64,000 nt of DNA from Kineosporia aurantiaca JCM 3230 (GCA_000719025.1 JODP01000024.1:1-64000); one strand, 5' to 3'. Positions 1-9,657 are shown, counted from the stretch's first letter. Made by a program: numbers and translations. The notes: generated by a model not told the origin, from the letters alone.

Positions 1-153
1 ACGCACCGTCTCCAGAGACGCCTTCACAGCCTGCTCAACCGTGCTCGCCCGACCGAGCTTGGTCACCACATCGGTGACCGCCACAACATCCGCGTGGGCT
101 CCAGCCATCGCCTGCTCAGCGGCGACCTGGCTGTGAGACGTCCTTCTGAACAC
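1..153 (-). CDS. Methyl-accepting chemotaxis protein, N-terminal fragment
   Basis: The 51 codons present continue beyond the left edge. They start at a GTG with a GGAGGT-like ribosome site 3-4 bases upstream; an in-frame ATG at 108 is the alternative. The fragment contains VTDVVTKLGRASTVEQAVKA, which resembles the opening of the GAF-type sensor domain found in soluble actinobacterial chemotaxis receptors, where it precedes the signalling coiled coil. No membrane segment is visible, so a cytoplasmic receptor is likely. The family match is by recognition of a short stretch, and the signalling domain lies outside the window. Confidence 0.5.
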   Translation of the reverse strand, partial: MFRRTSHSQVAAEQAMAGAHADVVAVTDVVTKLGRASTVEQAVKASLETVR

Positions 154-180
154 TGAACCTCCACGCTTTCGATGTCTGGT

Positions 181-210
181 CGGGCTCTGCCGCTCCTACG
201 GCAGGGCCCG
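181..210 (-). terminator. Hairpin terminator downstream of the TetR/MFS operon
   Basis: Two 12-base arms (181-192 and 199-210) pair with one G-U wobble around a 6-base loop. The hairpin lies between the TetR stop at 279 and the next gene's start at 153, both on the minus strand. No T-tract follows, which is common for terminators in high-GC actinomycetes. Confidence 0.5.
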
Positions 211-278
211 GACATCCATGAGAGGAAAAAACGCGCTCAGTGACGCACACCCCCGAACGGCCGCCCGCCGTCCGGGTT

Positions 279-851
279 TCAGCGCTGCAGCAGCTCGGCC
301 AGCATCTGGGCGGTCAGCCGGGCCACGTCTTCCGAGGAGGCCTCGTTCAGCGTGCGGAAAGTGCCCGACATCCGGGACATCACCACACCGGCCAGCGCGG
401 CGGTGACGATCTCGGCCCGCAGCTGGGTCAGGTCCAGCCCGGCCTCGGCGGCCATCTGCTGACCGTGGGCCAGGAAGCGCCGGTCGAGCATCTCCACCGC
501 CGCGGTCTGCAGATCCGCGTCCTCGTGGGGCCGGACCGCGGCCCACAGGCTCGGCCCCGAACCCATCTCCCGGATGCGTTCCAGCAGCCGGCGCAGGCGA
601 TCCGCGTCCCGCACGTCGATCGGGTCCACCGTGCGGCCCTCCAGCTGAAGGGTGGCCAGGTAGAGCTTGGCCTTCGAGCCGAAGTAGCGGGCGATCAGCG
701 CGGCATCGACCCCGGCGTGCGCCGAGATCTCGCGCAACGTGGTCTTCTCGTAGCCTTTTTCGCCGAACAGCTCGCCCGCCGCGCTCAGCAGCAGCTCGCG
801 ACTCTCGGCCGAGTTGCGCCGACGCGTGTCGCCGCTGCTCTGGGTCGTCAT
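279..851 (-). CDS. TetR family transcriptional regulator
   Basis: 190 residues from the ATG at 851. That ATG overlaps the MFS stop as TGATG, implying translational coupling; a TTG at 854 is possible but less likely. The N-terminal helix-turn-helix is clear (TTLREISAHAGVDAALIARY followed by FGSKAKLY, about residues 35-62), and the C-terminal ligand-binding half is divergent. It is the second gene of an operon with the drug-efflux-type MFS protein, so it probably represses that operon and responds to an MFS substrate. Candidate half-sites lie at 2480-2510. Confidence 0.88.
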   Translation of the reverse strand: MTTQSSGDTRRRNSAESRELLLSAAGELFGEKGYEKTTLREISAHAGVDAALIARYFGSKAKLYLATLQLEGRTVDPIDVRDADRLRRLLERIREMGSGPSLWAAVRPHEDADLQTAAVEMLDRRFLAHGQQMAAEAGLDLTQLRAEIVTAALAGVVMSRMSGTFRTLNEASSEDVARLTAQMLAELLQR

Positions 852-2401
852 CAACTCGCTCTTCCGGAGGTCTGGTAGCTGTCGCCCTCCAGGCTAACCA
901 CGTCCTCCGCCGGTTCGAAGCCGATGACGCCGCCGATCGCCGCGTCGGTGCTCTCCTCGATCAGCAGTTCCTCCGCCGCGCTGGGCGTGCTGGTCGAGGC
1001 CGGCAGCCACCAGGCCGCCACCGCCGCCACCAGGCACAGGCCGACCGCGACCCAGGCCCCCACCGAGTAGCCCCGGTTGTCCGGCAGGGTCTGTCCGACC
1101 GCCGTGTGAGCAGCCAGGATGGTCGCGCCGGTAGCGCTGCCAATGGAGTAACCGATGCTGCGCAGCACCTGGTTCAGGGCCAGCGCACTGCTGGTCTCCT
1201 CCCCCGGCACGGCCGTCACGATCATCCGCGGCATGACCGCGAACAGGCAGCCGGTGCCGACCCCGGTGATCCCCATGACCACGAAGATCTCCCAGAGGTG
1301 GTCCCGTTCCAGAGCGAAGAGGACCAGGCTGGCCGCGAACAGCAGGGCCCCCACCGGAAGCACCCGGGCGGCCCCGAGCCGCTGGGTCAGGCCCGGCACG
1401 ATCCGGCTGAGCAGGAAGCTGGCGGCGGACATCGGCAGCAGGGCCAGGCCGGCCACCACCACCGAGGCGCCCAGTCCGTAACTGATCGAGGTCGGCGTCT
1501 GCACGTAGCGGATGATCATCGAGAGCAGCATGTAGAGGCCCATGCCGGCCAGCAGGGCGGTGACGTCCGCGCTGAGCACCGTGCGGTGGCGCAACTGCCG
1601 CAGGTCCACCAGGGGCTGCTCGACCCGCAGCTCGTAGGCGACCCAGGCGGCCAGCACGATCGCCGCCACCCCGAACAGCCCCAGGATCTTCGCGTCGGCC
1701 CAGCCCCAGTCCTCACCCTTGCTGATACCCAGCAGAAGCGCGGCCAGGCCCAGACCCATCAGCACCACCCCGGGCAGATCGAACGGCACGGCGTGGCGGT
1801 GACTGCTGCGCGGGACCACCACCGCCGACACGGCCAGGGCCAGGAGGCAGAGGCCGCCGGCGACCCAGTAGCCGGCCCGGAACCCCAGGTGCTCGGCGAT
1901 GATCCCGGTGAACGGGTACCCCAGGCCGAGCCCCACCACCGAGGTCACCGAGAGCAGAGCCAGGGCCGAGCGGGCCCGGTGCGGCGCCAGGTGGTCGCGG
2001 GCCACGCCCATGGTCAGGGGCAGCAGGGCCAGCCCGAGACCCTGCATCGCCCGGCCGATCAGGAACAGGCCGAACACGGTGGAGGGCAGGGCGGCCAGGA
2101 CGCAGCCGAGCACCAGGACGGTGAGGGCGATGATCAGCACCCGCAGCCGGTGCGGGCCGTCGGCCAGCCGCCCGATCACCGGGGCGCTGATCCCACCGAC
2201 CATCAGCGTGATCGTCAGGGCCCACTGGGCGGTGCTCAGCGAGACCCCGTAGTCGCCCGCGATGCTCGGGATCAGCGGGGCGCCGAGACTGCTGATCAGC
2301 GCCAGGAGCAGGCCGACGAAGGCCAGCACCGGAACCAGCAGCCGCCCCCGCAGGCTGTTCTCGTCGAGCACGATGGGTGGAGGAAGCTGGCCGTTCGTCA
2401 C
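851..2401 (-). CDS. MFS transporter, DHA2-like (14 TM) drug efflux type
   Basis: 516 residues from a GTG at 2401. The chain is almost wholly hydrophobic with about 14 predicted membrane segments, as in the drug:H+ antiporter-2 group (EmrB/QacA-like). The loop after the second helix (GRLADGPHRLRVLI) matches the MFS signature loop, and the region near residue 125 (LPLTMGVARDHLAPHRARSA) resembles the DHA2 central region. It probably exports a small toxic compound across the plasma membrane. The last 40 residues form an acidic cytoplasmic tail. The downstream TetR gene overlaps its stop codon. The substrate cannot be read from sequence. Confidence 0.88.
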   Translation of the reverse strand: MTNGQLPPPIVLDENSLRGRLLVPVLAFVGLLLALISSLGAPLIPSIAGDYGVSLSTAQWALTITLMVGGISAPVIGRLADGPHRLRVLIIALTVLVLGCVLAALPSTVFGLFLIGRAMQGLGLALLPLTMGVARDHLAPHRARSALALLSVTSVVGLGLGYPFTGIIAEHLGFRAGYWVAGGLCLLALAVSAVVVPRSSHRHAVPFDLPGVVLMGLGLAALLLGISKGEDWGWADAKILGLFGVAAIVLAAWVAYELRVEQPLVDLRQLRHRTVLSADVTALLAGMGLYMLLSMIIRYVQTPTSISYGLGASVVVAGLALLPMSAASFLLSRIVPGLTQRLGAARVLPVGALLFAASLVLFALERDHLWEIFVVMGITGVGTGCLFAVMPRMIVTAVPGEETSSALALNQVLRSIGYSIGSATGATILAAHTAVGQTLPDNRGYSVGAWVAVGLCLVAAVAAWWLPASTSTPSAAEELLIEESTDAAIGGVIGFEPAEDVVSLEGDSYQTSGRAS

Positions 2402-2479
2402 GCTGACTCGCCTGATCTCTCTGCTGCTACGCCGTCCGTGCTCTTCTCCCGGACGACGTCGTCAGCAGAGCGATGCACT

Positions 2480-2510
2480 TGTCATCAACCAATGACATCG
2501 CTTGATGACA
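2480..2510. promoter_or_regulatory. Candidate TetR operator upstream of the MFS-TetR operon
   Basis: TGTCATCAA (2480-2488) and TTGATGACA (2502-2510) form a perfect 9-base inverted repeat. Between them a further ATGACA half-site (2492-2497) pairs with the first as TGTCAT-N6-ATGACA, an 18-bp spacing usual for TetR dimers. The site lies 80-110 bp upstream of the MFS start. Assignment to the TetR at 279-851 is inferred from position. Confidence 0.55.
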
Positions 2511-2600
2511 TCGCTGTCCAGTTCGGGAGCGCAGGTGTTCCGCAGGTCACAGGGGCAGGAACGGTCAATGAGGGACGTCCGTCCCGTCACCCTTGGGTGA

Positions 2601-3827
<1,227 letters not shown>

Positions 3828-3981
3828 CGAAATCCCCCCAAAGCAGACTTTGGCACTCGCGCAATTAAACGAGGTCCAAGCCCAGGTAAAGCTTCTCGAG
3901 CGGAGGCCGCCGGGTGCTCGACCGGACCGATCGGGCCGGTACGTTGTCGCCTGCTGTTCGCCGAATCTGCCTGGGAGTCAC

Positions 3982-4668
3982 GTGATCACGCTCCGTAAGT
4001 CGCGGTTCACCCCGCACCGCCTCTCGCTGCTGGCCCTGCCGGTCGCCCTGCTGGTGGTCGTCGGCCTGTTCCTCGGCCGCTCCGCCGCGACCGCCTCCCC
4101 CGCGAGCACCCAGCCGTCCCCGGCCTCGGCAGCCGGGACCACCGCGCCCTCGGCAACCGTGCAGACCGTGAAGACCGTTCAGGCCGCGGACACCAAGAAG
4201 GCCAAGCGGATCGCGCGGCAGAAGAAGATGCAGAAGAACGTGATCGTCTACACCAACCGGGTGCGCAAGAAGGCCGGCTGCGCCCCGGTGAAGAAGAACA
4301 AGGCGCTGATGAAGGCCGCCCTCGCGCACTCCAAGGTCGAGGCCAAGAACCAGGCCGAGGGCCACCAGTTCGCCGGCGAGGACGACCTGGGCACCCGCTT
4401 CACCAAGGCCGGCTACAAGAAGTGGACCAGCATCGGCGAGAACGCCGCGGGCGGGGCCGGCGGCGTGTGGTTCGTCAACGCCCACGACGTGATGTACGGC
4501 GGCAAGTTCACCAAGGGGAACACCACCTACACCTCCAGCGGCTGGATGCAGGACAAGCCGCACAAGGACAACATCATCAACTGCTCGTTCACCAACATCG
4601 GGGTCGGCGCCTTCATCGACGCCAAGGGCGCGGTCTGGTGGACCCAGGACTTCGGCACCAAGAAGTAG
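3982..4668 (+). CDS. Secreted CAP/SCP-domain protein
   Basis: 228 residues from GTG 3982, chosen because GGGAG lies five bases upstream and a signal anchor follows (LLALPVALLVVVGLFLG). A Ser/Thr/Pro/Ala linker leads to a lysine-rich CAP domain from about residue 90: VIVYTNRVRKKAGC, then SKVEAKNQAEGHQF, then WTSIGENAAGG, then WWTQDFG at the end. The GEN motif and paired histidines are typical of the family (YkwD-like). Bacterial CAP proteins are extracellular with mostly unknown roles. The gene diverges from the chitinase with about 150 bp between starts, so the two may share a regulatory region. Confidence 0.82.
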   Translation: MITLRKSRFTPHRLSLLALPVALLVVVGLFLGRSAATASPASTQPSPASAAGTTAPSATVQTVKTVQAADTKKAKRIARQKKMQKNVIVYTNRVRKKAGCAPVKKNKALMKAALAHSKVEAKNQAEGHQFAGEDDLGTRFTKAGYKKWTSIGENAAGGAGGVWFVNAHDVMYGGKFTKGNTTYTSSGWMQDKPHKDNIINCSFTNIGVGAFIDAKGAVWWTQDFGTKK

Positions 4669-4695
4669 CCGGCGGCTCGGATAGGGTGCCGCCGG
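4669..4695 (+). terminator. Hairpin after the CAP-domain gene
   Basis: CCGGCGGC (4669-4676) pairs perfectly with GCCGCCGG (4688-4695) across an 11-base loop, starting at the base after the stop codon. There is no T-tract. Confidence 0.5.
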
Positions 4696-4744
4696 ACTGA
4701 GCGGCCCCTATCGGCCGGCCGGGCTACGGAGGAGGAACCCAGGC

Positions 4745-5287
4745 ATGACGCCGGACGACCTGACGGACTTCTTCGTGGCCAGCGCCGGGGTGGCGGGCGC
4801 CCTGATCGGACTGCTGTTCGTCGCGATCACCGTGTCCGAGGCCCGCTTCGCGGACACCAACACCTCGGCCCCGCTGCACCGGGTGCGGGCCCGCGCCGCG
4901 CTCACCTCGTTCGTGAACGCCCTCACGATCTCGCTGTTCGCCCTGATCCCGGGCCAGAAGCTGGCCCCGGCGGCGATCGCGGTGGCCTGCGCCGGGCTGG
5001 CGTTCGTCCTGGCCACCCTGATCTCACTGGGCCGCCTGCACATCCTGATCTCCCGGCGGGTGCACGAGGCGGTCTTCCTGGTCGGTCTGGCCGTGGTCTT
5101 CGGCTTCCAGCTCTCCGACGGCCTGCGGCTGAACCACCGGCCGCAGGACGCCGACCGGGTCAGCAGCCTGGCCATCCTGGTGGTGGTCTGCTTCCTGATC
5201 GGCGTCTACCGGGCCTGGGACCTGGTCGGCGGCCCCACGTTCGGCCTCCGGCAGGAGGTCACCGGTCTCCTGCACAAGGAGAACTGA
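4745..5287 (+). CDS. Small integral membrane protein of unknown function
   Basis: 180 residues from ATG 4745, preceded by GGAGGAGG, a strong ribosome site. About five hydrophobic segments are visible: GVAGALIGLLFVAITVS, FVNALTISLFALIPG, AIAVACAGLAFVLATLISL, AVFLVGLAVVFGFQL and SLAILVVVCFLIGVYRAWDLV. No catalytic or transport motif is recognised. The conserved-looking opening (FFVASAGVAGALIGLLFVA) recurs in uncharacterised actinobacterial proteins. It ends nine bases from the convergent esterase gene and appears monocistronic. Confidence 0.72.
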   Translation: MTPDDLTDFFVASAGVAGALIGLLFVAITVSEARFADTNTSAPLHRVRARAALTSFVNALTISLFALIPGQKLAPAAIAVACAGLAFVLATLISLGRLHILISRRVHEAVFLVGLAVVFGFQLSDGLRLNHRPQDADRVSSLAILVVVCFLIGVYRAWDLVGGPTFGLRQEVTGLLHKEN

Positions 5288-5296
5288 GCACCACGC

Positions 5297-6256
5297 TCAG
5301 GCCAGGATGCGCTCCAGCCAGGCCCGACGGGCCGCCCGCGCCGCCCGGCTGATCCCGGCGTCCGGGACGATCCAGTCGAAGACGTGGCAGCCTCCGTCCC
5401 ACACGTGCAGTTCGGCCTGACCACCGCTCTGCCAGATCCGGCCGGCGTAGGCGACCACCTCGTCCCGCAGCGACTCGGCCGAACCGGCGTCCAGGTAGGC
5501 CGGGGGCAGGCCGGAGACGTCGGTTGCGCGGGCGGGAGCCGCGTAGGGCGAAACGTGCGGCCCACCGCGCTCTTCACCCAGCAACGCGCTCCAGCCGAAC
5601 CCGTTCCAGCTGCTGTCCCAAACGTCCAGGCCCTCCATCTGACGCACCGAGAGACTGTCGTTCCGATCGTCCAGCATCGGAGACAGCAACAGCTGACCGA
5701 GCAGGCGCGGGCCTCCCGTGTCGCGCAGCGTCAGGGCGAGCGCGGCGGTGAGCCCGCCGCCCGCGCTGGTTCCCGCCGCGATGATCCGGTCCGGATCGAT
5801 CTCCAGCTCGGCCGCGTGCTCGACAATCCACCGCAGACCGGCGGTGACGTCGTCGATCTGGGCCGGATAAGGGTGCTCGGGAGCCAGCCGGTAGGCGACC
5901 GACACGAGCGAGACGCCGAGCGCCTCGACCTCGTCCAGCCACGGGTCGAGGACGATCCGGTGGTCTCCGCTGAACATCCCGCCGGCGTGCGTGTGATAGA
6001 TCGCCGGACGCGGGCCCCCGGTCCCGGTCGGCGCGCAGATCAGCACGCTCACTCCCGGGTGCCCGTCGACCGGTCGCTCCTGCACATCGATCCGGCCGCC
6101 TCGGGTGAGGGCCTGCGTCGACGGCACCTCGGTGGCGTCCTCGGCCCGCAGCTCGGCCAGGCGCGGCGCGGTCAAAGGCGGTGGAGCGAAGACGATGTGG
6201 GGCCGAAGCTCGGGGTCGAACGGAACCGGTCTGATCATCCCGGCATCATTCCCCAT
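5297..6256 (-). CDS. Alpha/beta hydrolase, HSL-type (family IV) esterase
   Basis: 319 residues from ATG 6256; ATG 6238 is an alternative, and neither has a strong ribosome site. The fold-3 signature is complete: an oxyanion-hole motif HTHAGGM in place of HGGG, the nucleophile elbow GTSAGGG, the acid-bearing YLDAGSAESLRDE, and histidine in GGCHVFDW near the C-terminus. Such enzymes hydrolyse short-chain or amide esters in the cytoplasm. The start lies eight bases beyond the TetR stop, so the two genes form an operon and the regulator may sense a related ester or product. Confidence 0.87.
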   Translation of the reverse strand: MGNDAGMIRPVPFDPELRPHIVFAPPPLTAPRLAELRAEDATEVPSTQALTRGGRIDVQERPVDGHPGVSVLICAPTGTGGPRPAIYHTHAGGMFSGDHRIVLDPWLDEVEALGVSLVSVAYRLAPEHPYPAQIDDVTAGLRWIVEHAAELEIDPDRIIAAGTSAGGGLTAALALTLRDTGGPRLLGQLLLSPMLDDRNDSLSVRQMEGLDVWDSSWNGFGWSALLGEERGGPHVSPYAAPARATDVSGLPPAYLDAGSAESLRDEVVAYAGRIWQSGGQAELHVWDGGCHVFDWIVPDAGISRAARAARRAWLERILA

Positions 6257-6264
6257 GGCGGCGG

Positions 6265-6981
6265 TCAGAGGCTGACGAAGCGCTCGATCTCCTGGTCGTA
6301 CAGGAGGCCGGCGTCGATGCCCATCGAGGCGAACACGCCTTCCAGTTCGAGGCTGAGCACGCCGTGCAGCCGGGTCCAGAGCAGGATGCCGGCCTGGAGC
6401 AGCCCTTCGGGCGGGACCGGCCCTTCGGAACTCCGGGAGATCCAGGTCCGGAGCTGGGCGTCCAGCTCCGCGGTGGAGGACCATTCGCGCTGCCACTGCG
6501 GTTGCACCCCGGACAGCGCGGAAAGAATCGCCGACATGGCCCGCTGCGAGGCGGGAACGGTGCGCTCGGGGGCGGTGAAACCGGACCCGTACCGGGTGGC
6601 GAAGATCAGCCGGTAGCGGTGCGGCTGGGCCCGGGCCCAGGTGCGGGTGGCCTGCCCGAGGGCCCGGACCTGGTCCGGAGCGGGCCGGCCGGCCGCCTGC
6701 CCGGCCTCGACCGCCTGGGTCATGGCGTCGGCCAGATCGTCGTAGCCGTTGGCGACCAGTTCCCCGAGCAGATCCTCGCGGGAGGCGAAGTACCGGTACA
6801 GCGCGGGCCCGGACATGCCCATCGCCCGGGCGATCGCGTTCAGCGACAGCGCCTCCGGGCCACTGGCCGCGATCTGGGCCAGCGCGTGCTCCTTGATCTC
6901 TTCCATGGTGCGCGCCCGGGTCAGCTCACGGCGGCTGGGCGGGCGGGTGACGCCGGGAGCGTCGGATGCGGCGGTGGGCAT
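6265..6981 (-). CDS. TetR family regulator with WHG-type C-terminal domain
   Basis: 238 residues from ATG 6981. The HTH is clear (LSLNAIARAMGMSGPALYRY then FASREDLLGEL, near residues 47-77). The C-terminal half (RLIFATRYGSGF, LWTRLHGVLSLEL) resembles the WHG-type TetR C-terminal domain. It is the first gene before the esterase and diverges from the quinone-reductase-like gene at 7073, so it probably controls both from the 91-bp intergenic region. Confidence 0.86.
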   Translation of the reverse strand: MPTAASDAPGVTRPPSRRELTRARTMEEIKEHALAQIAASGPEALSLNAIARAMGMSGPALYRYFASREDLLGELVANGYDDLADAMTQAVEAGQAAGRPAPDQVRALGQATRTWARAQPHRYRLIFATRYGSGFTAPERTVPASQRAMSAILSALSGVQPQWQREWSSTAELDAQLRTWISRSSEGPVPPEGLLQAGILLWTRLHGVLSLELEGVFASMGIDAGLLYDQEIERFVSL

Positions 6982-7000
6982 GCAGCAACCGTAATGGACA

Positions 7001-7035
7001 GTTGCTCTTGCTACAACCACTAACTTCGTTATACG
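7001..7035 (+). promoter_or_regulatory. Promoter and candidate operator for the MDR gene at 7073
   Basis: TTGCTA (7008-7013) and TATACG (7030-7035) are 16 bases apart and make a plausible -35/-10 pair. The -35 lies inside GTTGCTCTTGCTACAAC, which has GTTG/CAAC ends like a TetR operator. A ribosome site AAGGAGAAG follows at 7059-7067. The GTTGCTCTxGCTA core recurs upstream of the ABC exporter at 30351-30367. Confidence 0.45.
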
Positions 7036-7072
7036 TTCTAACTCATACCCCCACCGCAAGGAGAAGATCGTC

Positions 7073-8101
7073 GTGAACAGCACCGTTGCCACCGAGATCG
7101 TCCTGCCCGGCCTGGTCGAGCCGTCCGGCCTGCAGATCCGCACCCGTAAGCTGCCGGCGCCCGCCGCCGGTCAGGTTCTGCTGAAGGTGGAGACCACCGG
7201 GATCTCGTTCGCCGAGCAGCAGATGCGCCGGGGCAAGTACTACGACCAGCCCGCCTTCCCCTTCGTGCCCGGCTACGACCTGATCGGCATCGTCGAGGCC
7301 ACCGGCCCGGAGGTCGACCCCGGCCTGACCGGCCGGCGTTTCGCCGCGGTCACCAAGACCGGGGGCTGGGCCAGTCACGTCCTGCTCGAGGCCGCCGACC
7401 TGATCGAGGTCCCGGCCGCGATCGACCCGGCCGCCGCCGAGACCGTCGTGGTCAACGGCATCACTGCCTGGCAGATGATGTTCCGGGTCGCGAAACTGCG
7501 CGCCGGGCAGACCATCGTGGTGCTCGGAGCCAGCGGCGGGGTCGGCTCCACCCTCGTCCAACTGGCCCGCCACCACGGCATCACCGTCATCGGTACCGCA
7601 TCCCCGCGCCATCACGACATGGTGCGCACCCTCGGCGCCACGCCCGTCGACTACCGGGACCCCGAAATGTACTCCCGCATCCGCGAACTCGCCCCCGACG
7701 GGGTCGACGCCGTCTTCGACCACGTCGGCGGCCCCACCATCGCGGACTCCTACAGGCTGCTGCGCCGCGGCGGGACGCTGGTCTCCTACGGCACCGCGGC
7801 AACCAAGGACGAGGCCGGCAACTCACAGCTGCCCATCCTCAAAATGATCGCTCGGCTGGCCGTCTGGAACTATCTGCCGACCGGCCGGGGCGCCCACTTC
7901 TACAACTTCTGGGCCGGCCGTCGGCGCCCTGCGGCCTTCCGGAGCCGCCTGCGCGAAGACCTGACCGCAGTGTTCGATCTCCTCGAAAAGGGCGATCTGA
8001 CCGCCCAGGTCGGCGCCGAGTTCCCGCTGACCGAGATCGCCCGGGCATTCGCCCTGGCCGAGTCCCACACGATCAGCGGCAAAGTCGTGCTCCACCCCTG
8101 A
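7073..8101 (+). CDS. Zinc-free MDR-family NADPH:quinone reductase-like oxidoreductase
   Basis: 342 residues from GTG 7073 with AAGGAGAAG upstream. It has a GroES-like N-terminal domain, then a Rossmann domain with the nucleotide motif GASGGVGSTLVQLA near residue 160. The zinc-ligand cysteines of alcohol dehydrogenases are absent, as in the quinone-reductase/zeta-crystallin branch. Likely reaction: NADPH-dependent reduction of quinones or enones in the cytoplasm. It diverges from the WHG-type TetR gene, a common arrangement in which the regulator represses the reductase until an electrophile is present. Confidence 0.85.
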   Translation: MNSTVATEIVLPGLVEPSGLQIRTRKLPAPAAGQVLLKVETTGISFAEQQMRRGKYYDQPAFPFVPGYDLIGIVEATGPEVDPGLTGRRFAAVTKTGGWASHVLLEAADLIEVPAAIDPAAAETVVVNGITAWQMMFRVAKLRAGQTIVVLGASGGVGSTLVQLARHHGITVIGTASPRHHDMVRTLGATPVDYRDPEMYSRIRELAPDGVDAVFDHVGGPTIADSYRLLRRGGTLVSYGTAATKDEAGNSQLPILKMIARLAVWNYLPTGRGAHFYNFWAGRRRPAAFRSRLREDLTAVFDLLEKGDLTAQVGAEFPLTEIARAFALAESHTISGKVVLHP

Positions 8102-8116
8102 TCCGCTACTCCCCCG

Positions 8117-8590
8117 TCAGCGGTCCTCGAGGCTCTCCCGCACCACCTTGGCCACCTGGGCCAGCGCGGCGCCGAGCCGGCGCTGCTGGGCCGGGCTGAG
8201 CGGCTCGAAAACCAGCCGTCGCACCTCCTCCACATGCCCCGGGGCACTGTTCTCGACCTTCTGCCGGCCGGCCGCGGTCAGCTCGGCCAGCGTGTAACGG
8301 CCGTTGTCCGGGTCCGGAAAACGCCGCACCCAGCCGCTGCGCTCGAAGCGGGCCATCACCTTGGACAGCCGGGGCAGGGTGCTGTTGCACTCCACCGCCA
8401 GGTCGCTGAGCCGCATGGTGAGCGTCTCGGTCATGGACAGCCGCGCCATCACGCTGTACTCGAAGTTCGAGATCCCGGCGTCGCGTTCCAGCTGGCGGTC
8501 CAGCAGCGCCGGCAGCGCGATCACCACCGTCCGCAGATCCGCCCAGACCTGCTGCTGATCGTCGTCGAGCCACCGGGGCGAATCCGTCAT
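8117..8590 (-). CDS. MarR family transcriptional regulator
   Basis: 157 residues from ATG 8590. The winged helix is recognisable: ISNFEYSVMARLS, then MRLSDLAVECNSTLPRLSKVMARFERSGWVRR, with the wing in PDPDNGRYTLAELT. MarR proteins bind DNA as dimers and are usually released by small aromatic or oxidising ligands. It diverges from an MDR oxidoreductase at 8698, and two palindromes in the gap are its probable operators, implying autoregulation plus control of the enzyme. Confidence 0.9.
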   Translation of the reverse strand: MTDSPRWLDDDQQQVWADLRTVVIALPALLDRQLERDAGISNFEYSVMARLSMTETLTMRLSDLAVECNSTLPRLSKVMARFERSGWVRRFPDPDNGRYTLAELTAAGRQKVENSAPGHVEEVRRLVFEPLSPAQQRRLGAALAQVAKVVRESLEDR

Positions 8591-8616
8591 GAGCGCAGCC
8601 TACTTCCCCCACCTTG

Positions 8617-8632
8617 ACTTGCCCAGGCAACT
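8617..8632. promoter_or_regulatory. MarR operator copy 1 (imperfect)
   Basis: ACTTGCCCAGGCAACT differs from the perfect 16-bp palindrome at 8650-8665 at two positions (C for T and C for G). It lies 27 bp before the MarR start codon and partly overlaps a TTGACT element (8614-8619) that could be a -35 for the plus-strand gene. Confidence 0.75.
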
Positions 8633-8649
8633 CAGAGCACACTCCTGAC

Positions 8650-8665
8650 ACTTGCCTAGGCAAGT
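8650..8665. promoter_or_regulatory. MarR operator copy 2 (perfect palindrome)
   Basis: ACTTGCCTAGGCAAGT is a perfect 16-bp palindrome, the usual size for a MarR dimer site. Its centre is 33 bp from that of copy 1, about three helical turns, so two dimers would lie on the same DNA face. It sits between the divergent starts at 8590 and 8698. Confidence 0.8.
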
Positions 8666-8697
8666 TCCACGGAAGCATCGACGAGAAGGAGAGTGCC

Positions 8698-9657
8698 GTG
8701 AAGGCGATCCGCTACCACGAGTTCGGCAGCACCGGGGTCCTGCGCCACGAGGAGGTCGAGCGCCCGGTCCCCGGCCCCGGCCAGGTCCTGGTGAAGGTGA
8801 CGGCCACGTCGTTCAACCCGGTCGACGACCACATCCGGCTCGGCGTGCTCGCGGAGATGATCCCCACCCCCCTGCCGATCACCCCGGGGCTCGACCTGGC
8901 CGGGACCGTGGCCGGGCTCGGAGACGGGGTCAGCGGCCTGGAGGTGGGCGATCCGGTCATCGCGATGTTCCCGCTGGACGCGCACGGCGGGGCCGCCGAG
9001 TTCGCGGTGCTGGCGGCCGACCTGGTCACCGCCGCTCCGCGCACCGTCGAACTGGCGGATGCCGCGGCCCTGCCCCTGACCGGACTCGCGGCCCGGCAGG
9101 CCGCCGTCGAACTCGCCTCGATCGCGGCCGGCCAGACCGTACTGGTCAACGGGGCCGGCGGAGCCGTGGGCAGTCTCGTGGTCCAGCTCGCGGCGGACGC
9201 CGGGGCGAAGGTGACCGCGGTCGACGGACCGCAGCACGCCGACCGGTTGCGGGAGTACGGCGCCGAGAAAGTGGTGGGCCCGCTGGATCTCGACGCCGGG
9301 CCGGCCGCCGTGGGCGGCCCTTTCGACGTGGTCGTGAACCACGTCCGGCTGGCCCCCGAGGACTTGGCCAAGCTGACCCCCTACGTGGCCGACGGGGGCA
9401 TTGTGGTGAGTTCCGCCGGGCCGGTGCCGGCCGATGAGGAGCGTGCCGTGCGCACGGCCGGAGTGTGGGTCGGCCCCGACGCGGCCCATCTGGCCGACCT
9501 GGTCAGCCGGATCGACGACGGCCGGCTGCGGCTCCACGTCGTCGACCGCCGCCCGTTGGCCGAACTTCCGGCCGTCCATGAGGAAGCGGGCAAGGGGAAA
9601 CTTCCCGGCAAGACGGTCATCCTGGTCGCAACCGCGGCCGGTGTGGCAGGCGGGTGA
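8698..9657 (+). CDS. MDR-family NADP-dependent oxidoreductase
   Basis: 319 residues from GTG 8698 (AAGGAGA nine bases upstream). The N-terminal GroES-like domain begins MKAIRYHEFG, and the cofactor domain carries GAGGAVGSLVVQLAADAGAKV. There are no zinc ligands. The C-terminal stretch GKLPGKTVILV is typical of the quinone-oxidoreductase-like branch. It shares an operator-bearing promoter region with the MarR gene and probably detoxifies the compound that MarR senses. The substrate is unknown. It is a different subtype from the MDR at 7073. Confidence 0.86.
   Translation: MKAIRYHEFGSTGVLRHEEVERPVPGPGQVLVKVTATSFNPVDDHIRLGVLAEMIPTPLPITPGLDLAGTVAGLGDGVSGLEVGDPVIAMFPLDAHGGAAEFAVLAADLVTAAPRTVELADAAALPLTGLAARQAAVELASIAAGQTVLVNGAGGAVGSLVVQLAADAGAKVTAVDGPQHADRLREYGAEKVVGPLDLDAGPAAVGGPFDVVVNHVRLAPEDLAKLTPYVADGGIVVSSAGPVPADEERAVRTAGVWVGPDAAHLADLVSRIDDGRLRLHVVDRRPLAELPAVHEEAGKGKLPGKTVILVATAAGVAGG

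Noticed and set aside
3838..3853. Inverted repeat CCAAAG-N4-CTTTGG just upstream of the first chitinase
   Set aside because: Short, and too close to the ribosome site to be a convincing operator; not repeated upstream of the second chitinase.
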